Shown: positions 1-8,630, numbered from the stretch's first letter. The stretch: 64,000 nt of DNA from Staphylococcus equorum (GCF_001747895.1 NZ_LNNB01000031.1:19151-83150), one strand, 5' to 3'. Numbers and translations are program-made. Notes: generated by a model not told the origin, from the sequence alone.

Positions 1-133
1 GTTTCAATGGTGTTACAGTAGTTTTTAAAGAGAGAATGTAGTATAAAATACGACGTTTAAATAAGTACGTAAATGCTTAAGATTATGTGATGAATTTAGC
101 GTTGAAATTCAATTTTTCTTAAAATTTGATTCA

Positions 134-160
134 TTGAATAAATATGACGTATGCTATAAT
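134..160 (+). promoter_or_regulatory. araR promoter
   Basis: A consensus -10 hexamer TATAAT lies at 155-160, preceded by TGC (152-154), so it is an extended -10 promoter. A weak -35 (TTGAAT, 134-139) is 15 bp upstream. It sits 45 bp before the regulator gene and is the only convincing promoter in the first 200 bases. The remaining upstream sequence shows no gene. Confidence 0.6.
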
Positions 161-204
161 ATGCGGTATTAAGACAAATTGGTGAGACTAGGAGATTTTC
201 GATT

Positions 205-1284
205 ATGAATAAGCCAAAATATCAAATTGTAGCGGACGAAATTAAAGAAAAAATAATTAACAAAAGCTATCAAGTTGGAATGCTCTTACCTACAGAAAAG
301 CAATTTCAGGATAGATATAATTTAAGTCGCTATACAATCAGACAAGCAATGGATTTATTAGTCAAAGAAGGATACATTAAAAAGAAAAAAGGTTCTGGAT
401 CATATGTGAGTTACAATTACTTAAATACAAATCAGAACAATGAAACTAAAAAAATAGGCGTAATCGTGACTTACTTATCGGATTATATTTTCCCGAGTAT
501 TATTCGAGGCATTGAGAATGTATTAAAAAAACATGGCTATTCTTTAATATTAGCAAGTACGAATAATAATCATGAGGAAGAACGTAAATGTTTAGAGATG
601 ATGCTGAATCAAGGTGTGACGGGACTTATTATAGAACCTACTAAGAGTAATGTCTATAACCCGAACTTGTCCTATTATTCATTATTCAAACAGCGAGATA
701 TTCCGATTTTAATGATTAATGCTAAGTATGATGAGTTGAATTTACCTTATATCGCAATCGATGATGTGAAATCTGGCTATTTAGCAACAAAATATTTAAT
801 AGATCAAGGACATGAAAATATTGCTTTAATCACAAAAATAGACGATAACCAAGGTAAATTAAGAATGAAGGGTTATTTTAATGCTTTTGAAAGTAATCAT
901 ATTCTTTTTAAAGGTGAACATATTTATACATTCGATACCGAAAGTAAGCCACAAGTCATCGAACAAATTGTTCAGCATGTTTGTGATAAAAAGATTAATA
1001 TCACTGGCTTAGTTTGTTATAACGATGAAATTGCTTACGAGGTTATCCAAAGATTGAAACAGCGAAACGTGCAGATACCAAGCGATTTATCTGTGGTTGG
1101 CGAAGATAACTCAGTACTAAGTAAATTGAGTGAGATGGATTTGACTACAACGTCACATCCCCAAGAATTACTTGGTAGAAAAGCAGCAGAATGGATGATT
1201 AACGCGATAGATACAGAAAAAAACCAAACGTCACAACTTATCGATACATATATTATCGAACGTAATTCTGTAAAAAAAATATAA
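205..1284 (+). CDS. araR: AraR-type arabinose operon repressor
   Basis: This 359-residue repressor has an N-terminal GntR winged-helix DNA-binding domain (about residues 1-70, with the recognition region PTEKQFQDRYNLSRYTIRQA) joined to a LacI/GalR-type sugar-binding domain that starts near KKIGVIVTYLSDYIFP and runs to the C terminus. That chimera is the hallmark of Bacillus and Staphylococcus AraR, which releases DNA on binding L-arabinose. Length fits the family. The start is set by AGGAGA at 190-195, 9 nt before the ATG. It is read towards the araBDA genes and is followed by its own terminator. Likely targets are the repeated sites at 1337-1379. The assignment rests on domain architecture plus the adjacent ara genes; effector specificity is inferred. 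Confidence 0.93.
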   Translation: MNKPKYQIVADEIKEKIINKSYQVGMLLPTEKQFQDRYNLSRYTIRQAMDLLVKEGYIKKKKGSGSYVSYNYLNTNQNNETKKIGVIVTYLSDYIFPSIIRGIENVLKKHGYSLILASTNNNHEEERKCLEMMLNQGVTGLIIEPTKSNVYNPNLSYYSLFKQRDIPILMINAKYDELNLPYIAIDDVKSGYLATKYLIDQGHENIALITKIDDNQGKLRMKGYFNAFESNHILFKGEHIYTFDTESKPQVIEQIVQHVCDKKINITGLVCYNDEIAYEVIQRLKQRNVQIPSDLSVVGEDNSVLSKLSEMDLTTTSHPQELLGRKAAEWMINAIDTEKNQTSQLIDTYIIERNSVKKI

Positions 1285-1291
1285 AAGCAGG

Positions 1292-1326
1292 CTCAAATCA
1301 ATCACGCTATTGGTTTGAGTCTTTTT
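1292..1326 (+). terminator. Terminator after araR
   Basis: An 11-bp stem (CTCAAATCAAT with ATTGGTTTGAG, one G-T pair) with a short loop is followed by TCTTTTT. It separates araR from the araB promoter. Confidence 0.8.
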
Positions 1327-1336
1327 ATTCCTAGAA

Positions 1337-1390
1337 ACATGTACGGACACAAAATAATAAATGTTGACATGTACGGACAAATATTATAAA
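1337..1390 (+). promoter_or_regulatory. araB promoter with two AraR-type sites
   Basis: The 13-mer ACATGTACGGACA occurs twice as a direct repeat, at 1337-1349 and 1367-1379, 30 bp apart (close to three helical turns). The second copy overlaps the -35 TTGACA at 1364-1369; the -10 is TATAAA (1385-1390) or the overlapping TAAAGT (1387-1392). The core GTACGGACA resembles the Bacillus AraR operator half-site. Repression by covering the -35 and by cooperative binding of two dimers is inferred from this geometry. Confidence 0.75.
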
Positions 1391-1396
1391 GTATAC

Positions 1397-1411
1397 TTGA
1401 AAACGGTTTCA
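1397..1411 (+). promoter_or_regulatory. cre (CcpA) site of the ara operon
   Basis: TTGAAAACGGTTTCA matches the cre consensus WTGNAANCGNWNNCW at every position. It lies just downstream of the -10, around the expected transcription start, where CcpA would block initiation when glucose is present. Confidence 0.85.
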
Positions 1412-1426
1412 ATAGGAGTGTTGGAA

Positions 1427-3025
1427 ATGGATGGTTTGAAGAAAGCATTAAGTAGTGAAGATATATCGATTGGTATTGAACTTGGTTCTACAAGAATTAA
1501 AACCGTAGCAATTGATCAGCATTTGAATACAGTAGCATCTGGACATTTTGAATGGGAAAACCAATTCGTAGATGGATATTGGACATATTCAATTAATGAT
1601 ATCTGGGTCGGTTTACAGAAAAGTTATAATGCAATGACAACAGAAATGAAAGAAAAACATAATTTAACATTAAAACAAGTGAAGTCGATTGGTATCAGCG
1701 GTATGATGCATGGTTATCTAGCGTTTGATCATAATGAAGATTTACTTGTACCATTTAGAACTTGGAGAAATGGTAATACAGCAAAGGCAGCTACGTTACT
1801 TAGCGAAGCGTTTCAATTTAATATTCCAGAACGTTGGAGTATTGCGCATGTATATCAAGCCATATTAGATAAAGAAGCCCATGTGAATCAAATTGAATAT
1901 TTAACAACGTTAGCTGGATATGTACATTGGTACTTAACTGGTGAAAAAGTTGTCGGTATTGGCGAGGCTTCAGGCATGTTCCCAATAGATGTTAACAACA
2001 AAACGTATAGGTCAGATTTATTAAATAAAGCCAATGACTTATTTGAAAGTAAAGGATTTGCAAAGTCAGTAGAAACTATATTACCTGAAATTAAATTGGC
2101 AGGTGAAAATGGTGGTCGTCTTACAAGTGATGGTGCAACATTATTAGATCCTTCAGGAAATCTTGAAGCTGGTAGCGTGATGTGCCCTCCAGAAGGTGAT
2201 GCTGGTACTGGTATGGTAGCAACGAATACAGTAGCGCAGAATACAGGTAATATATCAGCCGGTACTAGTGCGTTTGCAATGGTTGTATTATCTGATGCAT
2301 TAAAAGGTATGTACCCGGAAATTGATGTAGTAACAACGCCCGATGGTAGTGAAGTAGCAATGATTCACACCAATAACTGTACTTCTGATATTAATGATTG
2401 GATGAACATATTTGGCGAAGTATTAAGTGTCGTGGGTGTTGATTTTTCATCAGATGAGTTGTACGGACAAATATTCGAGCGTTCATTGGAAAGTGATGAC
2501 AACATTGGTGGCTTACTTTCATACAACTATGTTTCAGGCGAAAACATCACAGACGTAGAGACAGGTTATCCATTATTTGTACGTGAACCAAACTATAATT
2601 TCAATTTAGCTAATTTTATGAAAATGCATTTATATAGTGCGTTCAGTACTTTAAAAATTGGAATGGATTTATTGAAAAATAATGAATCGATTAACATAGA
2701 TAAATTAATAGCACATGGCGGTATTTTTAAAACGAAAGGTGTCGCACAGCAAGTATTATCATCAGCACTTGAAAATAAAATTACCGTAATGGATACGGCA
2801 AGTGAAGGTGGCGCGTGGGGTGTCAGTGTTTTAGCTTACTATAGCGCACAAGAATCTCAAAAACCTTTAGCTACATTTTTAAATGAAGTTGTATTTTTAA
2901 ACACAGAAGAAGTAACTGTGGAACCAGCAGAACAAGAAGTGATTAACTTTAATAACTATGTAGAAAAAGTTAAAAAAGGTTTACCTATAGAACAATCGAT
3001 AGTTAAGTATTTAGGAGGCAAATAA
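1427..3025 (+). CDS. araB: L-ribulokinase, FGGY family
   Basis: It phosphorylates L-ribulose to L-ribulose 5-phosphate, the second step of arabinose use. The FGGY-kinase ATP-binding start (IGIELGSTRIKTVAID) is at about residues 15-30, a substrate region MMHGYLAF follows, and the C-terminal actin-like lobe carries IAHGGIFKTKG and ASEGGAWGVS. It has 532 residues, within the family range. The reading frame is open back to an ATG at 1361, but that lies inside the promoter; AGGAG at 1414-1418 places the true ATG at 1427. It ends 1 nt before araD. Position beside araD and araA settles which sugar the kinase serves. Confidence 0.92.
   Translation: MDGLKKALSSEDISIGIELGSTRIKTVAIDQHLNTVASGHFEWENQFVDGYWTYSINDIWVGLQKSYNAMTTEMKEKHNLTLKQVKSIGISGMMHGYLAFDHNEDLLVPFRTWRNGNTAKAATLLSEAFQFNIPERWSIAHVYQAILDKEAHVNQIEYLTTLAGYVHWYLTGEKVVGIGEASGMFPIDVNNKTYRSDLLNKANDLFESKGFAKSVETILPEIKLAGENGGRLTSDGATLLDPSGNLEAGSVMCPPEGDAGTGMVATNTVAQNTGNISAGTSAFAMVVLSDALKGMYPEIDVVTTPDGSEVAMIHTNNCTSDINDWMNIFGEVLSVVGVDFSSDELYGQIFERSLESDDNIGGLLSYNYVSGENITDVETGYPLFVREPNYNFNLANFMKMHLYSAFSTLKIGMDLLKNNESINIDKLIAHGGIFKTKGVAQQVLSSALENKITVMDTASEGGAWGVSVLAYYSAQESQKPLATFLNEVVFLNTEEVTVEPAEQEVINFNNYVEKVKKGLPIEQSIVKYLGGK
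2460..2475 (+). promoter_or_regulatory. Possible intragenic AraR operator
   Basis: The 16-mer TGTACGGACAAATATT inside araB is identical to the second promoter site and the bases after it (1370-1385). In the protein it encodes part of LYGQIFE. A second operator about 1.1 kb downstream could support repression by looping, but chance similarity with codon constraint is not excluded. Confidence 0.4.
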
Positions 3026-3026
3026 C

Positions 3027-3722
3027 ATGTTAGAAGCGTTAAAAGCTGAAGTTTATAAAGCAAATTTAGAGTTGCCAAACCGAGGATTGATTAAATATAC
3101 ATGGGGTAACGTGAGTGCCTTTGATGCAGAATCACAATTATTTGTTATAAAGCCGAGTGGCGTAGATTACGATGTCATGAAACCAGAAGATATGGTGGTT
3201 TGTAATTTAGATTGTGAAGTGGTTGAAGGAGATTTAAAACCTTCTTCAGACATGCCAACGCATGCTGTCCTTTATAAAGAATTTGGTGATATTGGCAGTG
3301 TCGTACATACGCATTCACCATGGGCAACAACGTGGGCGCAATCAGGATTAAACGTGCCAGCTATGGGAACAACACATGCTGATACATTCTACGGCGAAAT
3401 TCCGTGTGCTAGATTTTTAACGACTGAAGAAATCAATAAAGATTATGAGTATGAAACAGGCAATGTCATTGTTGAAACATTTAAAGAAAAAAATATTAAC
3501 CCACATGAAGTACCTGCAGTATTATTGCATGGTCATGCACCATTTATTTGGGGAGATAATTGCGAAAAAGCTGTGATGAACGCAGTAGTGTTAGAAGAAG
3601 TATGTAAGATGAATATCTTCACAAGACAATTAAATCCATTCGCTGAAACATTACCTAAAGCAGTACTTGATAAACACTTTGAAAGAAAACACGGCGCTAA
3701 TGCCTATTACGGACAAAACTAA
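3027..3722 (+). CDS. araD: L-ribulose-5-phosphate 4-epimerase
   Basis: It converts L-ribulose 5-phosphate to D-xylulose 5-phosphate, which enters the pentose phosphate pathway. The 231-residue protein has the class II aldolase/epimerase fold: TWGNVSAFD near residue 25, KPSGVDYD, SSDMPTHAVLYKEF, the zinc-binding HTHSPWATTWAQ and a later LLHGHAPFIWG. AGGAGG at 3013-3018 is 8 nt before the ATG. It sits between araB and araA with almost no gaps, so the three are one transcript. OtnC-type aldolases are homologous, but the araB/araA context makes AraD the clear choice. Confidence 0.94.
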   Translation: MLEALKAEVYKANLELPNRGLIKYTWGNVSAFDAESQLFVIKPSGVDYDVMKPEDMVVCNLDCEVVEGDLKPSSDMPTHAVLYKEFGDIGSVVHTHSPWATTWAQSGLNVPAMGTTHADTFYGEIPCARFLTTEEINKDYEYETGNVIVETFKEKNINPHEVPAVLLHGHAPFIWGDNCEKAVMNAVVLEEVCKMNIFTRQLNPFAETLPKAVLDKHFERKHGANAYYGQN

Positions 3723-3734
3723 GGAGGAAATAAA

Positions 3735-5156
3735 ATGGCTACAACAAAAAAATTCTGGTTTGTGATTGGATCACAAGAACTCTATGGTGATGATGCACTC
3801 GCACAAGTTAAACAAAATGCACAAAATATTACGGACGAATTAAACGCGCAGGCACAATTACCGTTTGAAATTGAATTACAAACGAAATTAGCAATTTCTG
3901 CAGATGTTATTACAGATATTATGAAAGAAGCGAATTATCGTGATGATATTTTAGGCGTTATTACATGGATGCATACATTTTCACCAGCGAAAATGTGGAT
4001 TAGAGGTACTAAATTATTACAAAAACCATTGTTACATTTAGCAACTCAATACAACAATGATATTTCATGGGAAAACATTGATATGGATTATATGAATTTA
4101 CATCAATCAGCGCATGGAGATAGAGAATACGGTTATATTAACCGCCGTCTTAATAAGAAAAATGAAATCATTTTTGGACATTGGAAAGATGAAAGTGTAC
4201 AAAAACAATTAAGCGAATGGATGGTTGTAGCCAATGCTTATAATGAAAGCTTTAACTTAAAAGTTGCAAGATTTGGTGACAACATGCGTAATGTAGCTGT
4301 TACTGAAGGGGATAAAATCGAAGCACAAATCCAATACGGTTGGACTGTAGATTATTTTGGTATAGGTGATTTAGTAGAATATGTGAATCAAGTAACAGAT
4401 TCTGAAGTAGATCAATTATTTAAATCATATGAAGATTTATATGACTTTGATTACAGAGCGTACAGTGAAGACGCATTTAATGCTTCTGTTAAAGAACAAA
4501 TCAAATATGAAATTGCGATTAAACGCTTTTTAGATGACGGTGGATATACTGCTTTTACTTCTAACTTTGAAGATTTACATGGCATGAAACAATTACCAGG
4601 TTTAGCAGTACAAAGACTTAACGAACAAGGTTACGGCTTTGCAGGTGAAGGCGATTGGAAGACTGCTGCTTTAGACCGCTTACTTAAAATTGCTGCAGAA
4701 AATGAAGCAACAGGGTTCATGGAAGATTACACGTACGACTTAAGAAGTCATCAATCACATATTCTAGGTGCACATATGTTGGAAGTTGATCCAACACTAG
4801 CAAATACGAAACCTAAAATCGTTGTAAATCCCCTAGGTATAGGTGGTAAAGAAGATCCAGCAAGATTAGTATTCGATGGAAAAGCAGGCGACGGCGTAGT
4901 TGTCACAATGATGGATCTTGGTACACACTTCAAGTTTATTGTGAATGAAATTACTGCTAAACAATTAGATGAACCTGCACCTAACTTACCAGTAGCTAGA
5001 GTGTTATGGGATGTTAAACCATCATTAGAACAAGGCGTGAAACGTTGGATTGAAGAAGGCGGCGGTCATCACACAGTACTGTCACTTAAATTGAATACAT
5101 CGCAAATAGAAATATTATTAAACATGTTTGATTCAGAATATACATTAATAAATTAA
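3735..5156 (+). CDS. araA: L-arabinose isomerase
   Basis: It interconverts L-arabinose and L-ribulose, the first intracellular step. The 473-residue length is typical. Manganese and catalytic residues align by position with the E. coli enzyme: E305 (in GEGDWKTAA), E330 (MEDYTY), H347 (GAHMLEV) and H446 (GGGHHTVLS). AGGAGG at 3722-3727 sits 7 nt before the ATG. It is the last of the three closely packed catabolic genes; the transporter follows after 72 bp. That gap holds an imperfect palindrome ATTTG-N8-CAAAT at 5167-5184, which could be another AraR site for the transporter. Confidence 0.96.
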   Translation: MATTKKFWFVIGSQELYGDDALAQVKQNAQNITDELNAQAQLPFEIELQTKLAISADVITDIMKEANYRDDILGVITWMHTFSPAKMWIRGTKLLQKPLLHLATQYNNDISWENIDMDYMNLHQSAHGDREYGYINRRLNKKNEIIFGHWKDESVQKQLSEWMVVANAYNESFNLKVARFGDNMRNVAVTEGDKIEAQIQYGWTVDYFGIGDLVEYVNQVTDSEVDQLFKSYEDLYDFDYRAYSEDAFNASVKEQIKYEIAIKRFLDDGGYTAFTSNFEDLHGMKQLPGLAVQRLNEQGYGFAGEGDWKTAALDRLLKIAAENEATGFMEDYTYDLRSHQSHILGAHMLEVDPTLANTKPKIVVNPLGIGGKEDPARLVFDGKAGDGVVVTMMDLGTHFKFIVNEITAKQLDEPAPNLPVARVLWDVKPSLEQGVKRWIEEGGGHHTVLSLKLNTSQIEILLNMFDSEYTLIN

Positions 5157-5228
5157 ATTACAGTAGATTTGTCGTTAATCAAATGACGTAATGTAAGGCA
5201 TATTTTGTTTTAAAAAAGGGTGAATGGG

Positions 5229-6638
5229 ATGAAAATAAACAGTAAAGTTTCGAATCGCTTTATCTATTTCTTCGGCGCTTTTGGTGGGATACTTTTTGGT
5301 TATGACATAGGTGTTATGACCGGAGCGTTACCATTTTTAAGAGAAGACTGGAATATTAATAGTGGATTTATAATTGGCTTAATTACTTCGTCAGTAATGC
5401 TAGGCGCAATATTTGGTGGTATTTTAGCAGGTAAATTATCTGATACGCTTGGTAGAAGGAAAATGATTTTAATTTCTGCAATTATTTTCGTAATTGGTTC
5501 TGTTTTGTCAGGTATCGCACCACATGATGGTAGTTATTTCTTAATTATATCAAGGGTAATTCTGGGGTTAGCAGTTGGTGCTGCATCAGCATTAGTACCA
5601 GCTTACATGTCAGAAATGGCTCCTGCCAAGTACCGTGGCCAATTGTCTGGTATGAACCAAACAATGATTGTATCTGGGATGTTGTTATCATACATCGTAG
5701 ACTATTTCTTAAGAGGTTTACCTGTTGAAATGGGTTGGAGATTAATGTTAGGAGCAGCAGCAGTTCCGGCAATCATTTTATTCTGGGGCGTATTAAAATT
5801 ACCAGAGTCTCCAAGATTTTTAATTAAAAATAATAAATTTAAAGAAGCTAAAATGGTTTTAAGCAACCTTAGAAATAACCAAAATGTAGATAAAGAATTT
5901 GAAGAAATAAACAAGACAATTCAAATAGAAAGTAAGAATAAAGTAAACCAATCATTAGCAACATTATTTAGTGGCAAATATAAATATTTAGTTATCGCTG
6001 GATTGGGTGTAGCTGCGTTCCAACAATTCCAAGGGGCAAATGCAATATTCTATTATATTCCATTAATTGTTGAACAAGCTACTGGTAGCTCAGCAAGTAC
6101 AGCTTTAATGTGGCCAATTATTCAAGGTGTAATTTTAGTATTAGGATCATTACTCTTCATTTGGATAGCGGATAAATTTAACAGAAGAACATTGCTTATG
6201 TTAGGTGGTACTGTGATGGGATTATCCTTCATATTACCGGCAATCATCCATTTGTTCTTACCAAATGCGAATCCGATACTCATCGTGGTATTTTTAAGTA
6301 TCTATGTAGCATTCTATTCATTTACATGGGCACCATTAACATGGGTGATCGTAGGAGAAATCTTCCCGTTAGCAATTAGAGGATTTGCTTCTGGTGCTGC
6401 ATCTTCATTAAATTGGATTGGTTCTTTCTTAGTTGGATTACTATTCCCAATTATGACAGTGTATTTCCCTCAACAAATCGTATTTGCGATATTCGGCATT
6501 ATTTGTATACTCGGTGTACTATTTGTGAAAAAATTCGTTCCAGAATCTAGAGGACGCACACTAGAAGAAATCGAAGCAATCGGTGCTACACATGCGTCAA
6601 ACAATGAAAAAGCACAAGCACAAACTGAAAAAGTATAG
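5229..6638 (+). CDS. Sugar:H+ symporter, probable arabinose transporter
   Basis: This 469-residue major facilitator protein belongs to the sugar porter family: 12 predicted membrane segments, GGILFGYDIGVMTGA in TM1, SDTLGRRKM in the TM2-3 loop, PAYMSEMAPAKYRG, PESPRFL before the central loop, FQQFQGANAIFYY in TM7, and PESRGRTLEEIE after TM12. An upstream GTG (5220) lies within the Shine-Dalgarno region; AGGGTGA at 5217-5223 favours the ATG at 5229. Its place after araBDA and before a strong terminator makes it the arabinose importer by inference (AraE-like); xylose or galactose could also be carried. Confidence 0.88.
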   Translation: MKINSKVSNRFIYFFGAFGGILFGYDIGVMTGALPFLREDWNINSGFIIGLITSSVMLGAIFGGILAGKLSDTLGRRKMILISAIIFVIGSVLSGIAPHDGSYFLIISRVILGLAVGAASALVPAYMSEMAPAKYRGQLSGMNQTMIVSGMLLSYIVDYFLRGLPVEMGWRLMLGAAAVPAIILFWGVLKLPESPRFLIKNNKFKEAKMVLSNLRNNQNVDKEFEEINKTIQIESKNKVNQSLATLFSGKYKYLVIAGLGVAAFQQFQGANAIFYYIPLIVEQATGSSASTALMWPIIQGVILVLGSLLFIWIADKFNRRTLLMLGGTVMGLSFILPAIIHLFLPNANPILIVVFLSIYVAFYSFTWAPLTWVIVGEIFPLAIRGFASGAASSLNWIGSFLVGLLFPIMTVYFPQQIVFAIFGIICILGVLFVKKFVPESRGRTLEEIEAIGATHASNNEKAQAQTEKV

Positions 6639-6655
6639 TTAAAATATTACTTTGA

Positions 6656-6690
6656 GGCTGAGACATATGTTTATGTCTCAGCCTTTTTTT
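6656..6690 (+). terminator. Terminator of the ara cluster
   Basis: A 12-bp perfect stem (GGCTGAGACATA with TATGTCTCAGCC) is followed by seven T residues. It closes the arabinose transcription unit. Confidence 0.93.
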
Positions 6691-6728
6691 ATTTTCAAAA
6701 ACTACAAATGTTTAGAAGTTAAATTTAA

Positions 6729-6775
6729 GACCCTCTCTAAAAATATCACACGTGATTTTAGAGAAGGTCCTTTTT
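6729..6775. terminator. Hairpin between the ara cluster and the PSM gene
   Basis: A 14-bp nearly perfect stem (GACCCTCTCTAAAA with TTTTAGAGAAGGTC) is followed on the plus strand by TTTTT. On the minus strand it lies 15-60 bp past the small peptide gene and may end its transcript, though the U-tract on that side is weak. Confidence 0.65.
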
Positions 6776-6790
6776 GTGAGGAAAATGACT

Positions 6791-6922
6791 TTATTTTAAG
6801 AAACCTAAAACAAAGTCTACACCGCTAGCTAATGCACTTGCAATGCTTGTACCCATAGTTACCCAATCATGAGCGATACCTGCTTGGATGGCATTATTTA
6901 GTGCTTCTATGATTGCTGACAT
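6791..6922 (-). CDS. Beta-class phenol-soluble modulin / SLUSH-like peptide
   Basis: This small gene encodes 43 residues, beginning MSAIIEALNNAIQAGIAHDW and ending SGVDFVLGFLK. It has no signal peptide and no cysteine, is strongly amphipathic and slightly acidic. Spacing of HDW, MGTSI, SGV and FLGF-like elements matches staphylococcal beta-PSMs and the S. lugdunensis SLUSH peptides, surface-active peptides exported by the Pmt ABC transporter with roles in biofilm structure and, in some species, haemolysis. GGAAAGGGG (complement of 6931-6939) is 8 nt before the ATG. Beta-PSMs are usually tandem genes; here there is one. Recognition is by pattern; activity is not shown. Agr control is expected for the family but no site is visible. 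Confidence 0.82.
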   Translation of the reverse strand: MSAIIEALNNAIQAGIAHDWVTMGTSIASALASGVDFVLGFLK

Positions 6923-7242
6923 ATAAAACACCCCTTTCCAAGTATTTAAAATTAAAACAAAGTTTTAATTTATCAACTACAATATAAAATATTTCACTGT
7001 TAATTTGCGCGAAATTGCCTAACTAGAGGATTTTTATGCCTAAGTGTAATATTACTTATTTTATTGGATTTGTAAGAATTAGGTATTTCCTTTGGTTTTT
7101 ATAATTTTTTATTGAACAGCATTTTAAATAGCCGAGGAATATAGAGGGGGATTTAAGTGATTTAAACCCTTCTATACAATTTAGATACTGCTGTGAACTG
7201 CATAGAAGGGTTATTAATAGAATTTGGTGATTTATTGATGAA
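6923..7242. other. Intergenic region upstream of the PSM gene
   Basis: About 320 AT-rich bases with no convincing gene. It should hold the minus-strand promoter of the PSM-like gene (near 6960-7000). An inverted repeat at 7165-7175 / 7202-7212 (AACCCTTCTAT with ATAGAAGGGTT, 26-nt loop) lies just past the end of the methyltransferase gene and may act as its terminator, although no good U-tract follows. Confidence 0.4.
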
Positions 7243-7851
7243 TTATAATTTTTCAATATGACCTTGTATTACAGAAGCCAGACCTGTATGTTTTGTCCCT
7301 TCGTAGCGGTATGTTTCACGCTTTTTTAGCATATGAATTTTAATAGTGTGTTGAGATAAGTAATGCTTAATTTCGTCTATTTCATAAAGCATTGACTTAT
7401 CTTTAGGACCGCCTGTACGATATTCTAGTTGTTCTATTGAGTAAAATTCAAAATAACTGTGACCGTTTTTGACTAATGATTGAATAAGATTATTAAACAT
7501 AGCTTGTTTGCCCTCGGCAGGGACATGACCAAAAATATTAATACTATAATCAAATGTTGATTGAGTTGTTAGGTCAGGTTGTGTGATGTCACCATAATTT
7601 GCTTTTATATTAACACCGGTCTCTTGTGCTAGCTTATATTGTTTATCGATACCTACTTTAGACATATCATATGTTGTGACATCGTAACCAAGTTGTGCAA
7701 GATAGATCGCGTTTCGGCCTTCACCTTCTGCGAATAATACTATATTTTCATTGTTTGTAGTGTTAGTTTGAAAAATATTTTTCACAAACTCGTTTGCTTC
7801 CTCGCCATAGATATAATTGTCTGAGTCGAATTTTTCATCCCAATGATTCAT
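7243..7851 (-). CDS. SAM-dependent methyltransferase (TehB-like class I)
   Basis: A 202-residue soluble methyltransferase. The N-terminal WDEKFDSDNYIYGEEANEFV is typical of the TehB/thiol-methyltransferase group, followed by the SAM-binding motif I (VLFAEGEGRNAIYLAQLGYD, about residues 38-57), the acidic loop VTTYDMS and the KANYGDIT region. It would transfer a methyl group to a small or inorganic substrate; tellurite or thiol is a family-based guess. AGGAGG lies 8 nt before the ATG. It follows tauE by 23 bp in the same direction, so it may be co-transcribed with cstR-tauE. Whether it methylates a sulfur compound is untested. Confidence 0.8.
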   Translation of the reverse strand: MNHWDEKFDSDNYIYGEEANEFVKNIFQTNTTNNENIVLFAEGEGRNAIYLAQLGYDVTTYDMSKVGIDKQYKLAQETGVNIKANYGDITQPDLTTQSTFDYSINIFGHVPAEGKQAMFNNLIQSLVKNGHSYFEFYSIEQLEYRTGGPKDKSMLYEIDEIKHYLSQHTIKIHMLKKRETYRYEGTKHTGLASVIQGHIEKL

Positions 7852-7874
7852 TATAAGCCTCCTTTTAAATTAAG

Positions 7875-8630
7875 TTAGATTATCAGTTGCATAATTGCGA
7901 TAATAATTAAAATACTCACAATCCATTTTTGTACAAAGCTTGGCACTTTATTGCCTACTTTTAAACCTAATGGCGCAAAAAGAATGCTCCCAATAATTAA
8001 AAATAGTGCATCTGTCATAGGTATATAACCTTGCATAAACTTTATAACGAAAGCTCCTATTGAAGACATAAAAGCAATGACAATACTATTAGCGACAACA
8101 GTATTCATTGGTAATTTAAATACTACGAGTAGTATAGGAATAATAATAAAGGCGCCACCTGCACCGACTATACCTGAAATAATACCGATTATAACTCCAA
8201 TACTTATGAGTAAAGGACCGTTAAATTGAGAAGTTTGTGAAGAAGACTTCACTTTAATAAACATCAGTATTAGCGCTAGTACAGCGATTATAATATATAT
8301 AGCGTTTATAAATGCAGCATTAAATAAATTTGCTAGGAGCGCACCAAAAATACTTCCTACAATCATACCCCCACCCATATAAATTACAAGTTGTAGAGAA
8401 AATTGAGGTTTTTTTCTGGCTTTTATTGAACCACTCAATGTACTAAAGAAAACCTGACTTGAAGTAAGGCCTGATGCGATATATGCACTATATGCAGGGG
8501 CACCAAATAATGGTGGTAATAATAGGATAGCTGGGTAAATAATAATTGCGCCTCCAATACCTACGAACCCAGAGATAAATCCCCCAAATATTCCAATAAA
8601 CAACATAATAGTTATTGTGAGAATATCCAT
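7875..8630 (-). CDS. tauE: TSUP/TauE-SafE family membrane transporter
   Basis: A 251-residue integral membrane protein with seven to eight predicted helices in two homologous halves, each starting with a glycine-rich segment (GGFISGFVGIGGAIIIYP and GIISGIVGAGGAFIIIP). This is the TSUP family that exports sulfite, thiosulfate or organosulfonates. The ATG overlaps the cstR stop codon by one base (TAATG), so the two are translationally coupled. In S. aureus the same gene lies beside cstR and is taken to handle thiosulfate or sulfite made by CstB; that role here is inferred from synteny. Confidence 0.88.
   Translation of the reverse strand: MDILTITIMLFIGIFGGFISGFVGIGGAIIIYPAILLLPPLFGAPAYSAYIASGLTSSQVFFSTLSGSIKARKKPQFSLQLVIYMGGGMIVGSIFGALLANLFNAAFINAIYIIIAVLALILMFIKVKSSSQTSQFNGPLLISIGVIIGIISGIVGAGGAFIIIPILLVVFKLPMNTVVANSIVIAFMSSIGAFVIKFMQGYIPMTDALFLIIGSILFAPLGLKVGNKVPSFVQKWIVSILIIIAIMQLII

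Noticed and set aside
1361..1426. Upstream extension of araB from an ATG at 1361
   Set aside because: This ATG lies in the promoter between the AraR sites; the AGGAG and ATG at 1427 are downstream of the promoter and cre.
7056..7256. 66-codon minus-strand frame past the methyltransferase gene
   Set aside because: No ribosome binding site, unusual composition and overlap with a hairpin; probably spacer.
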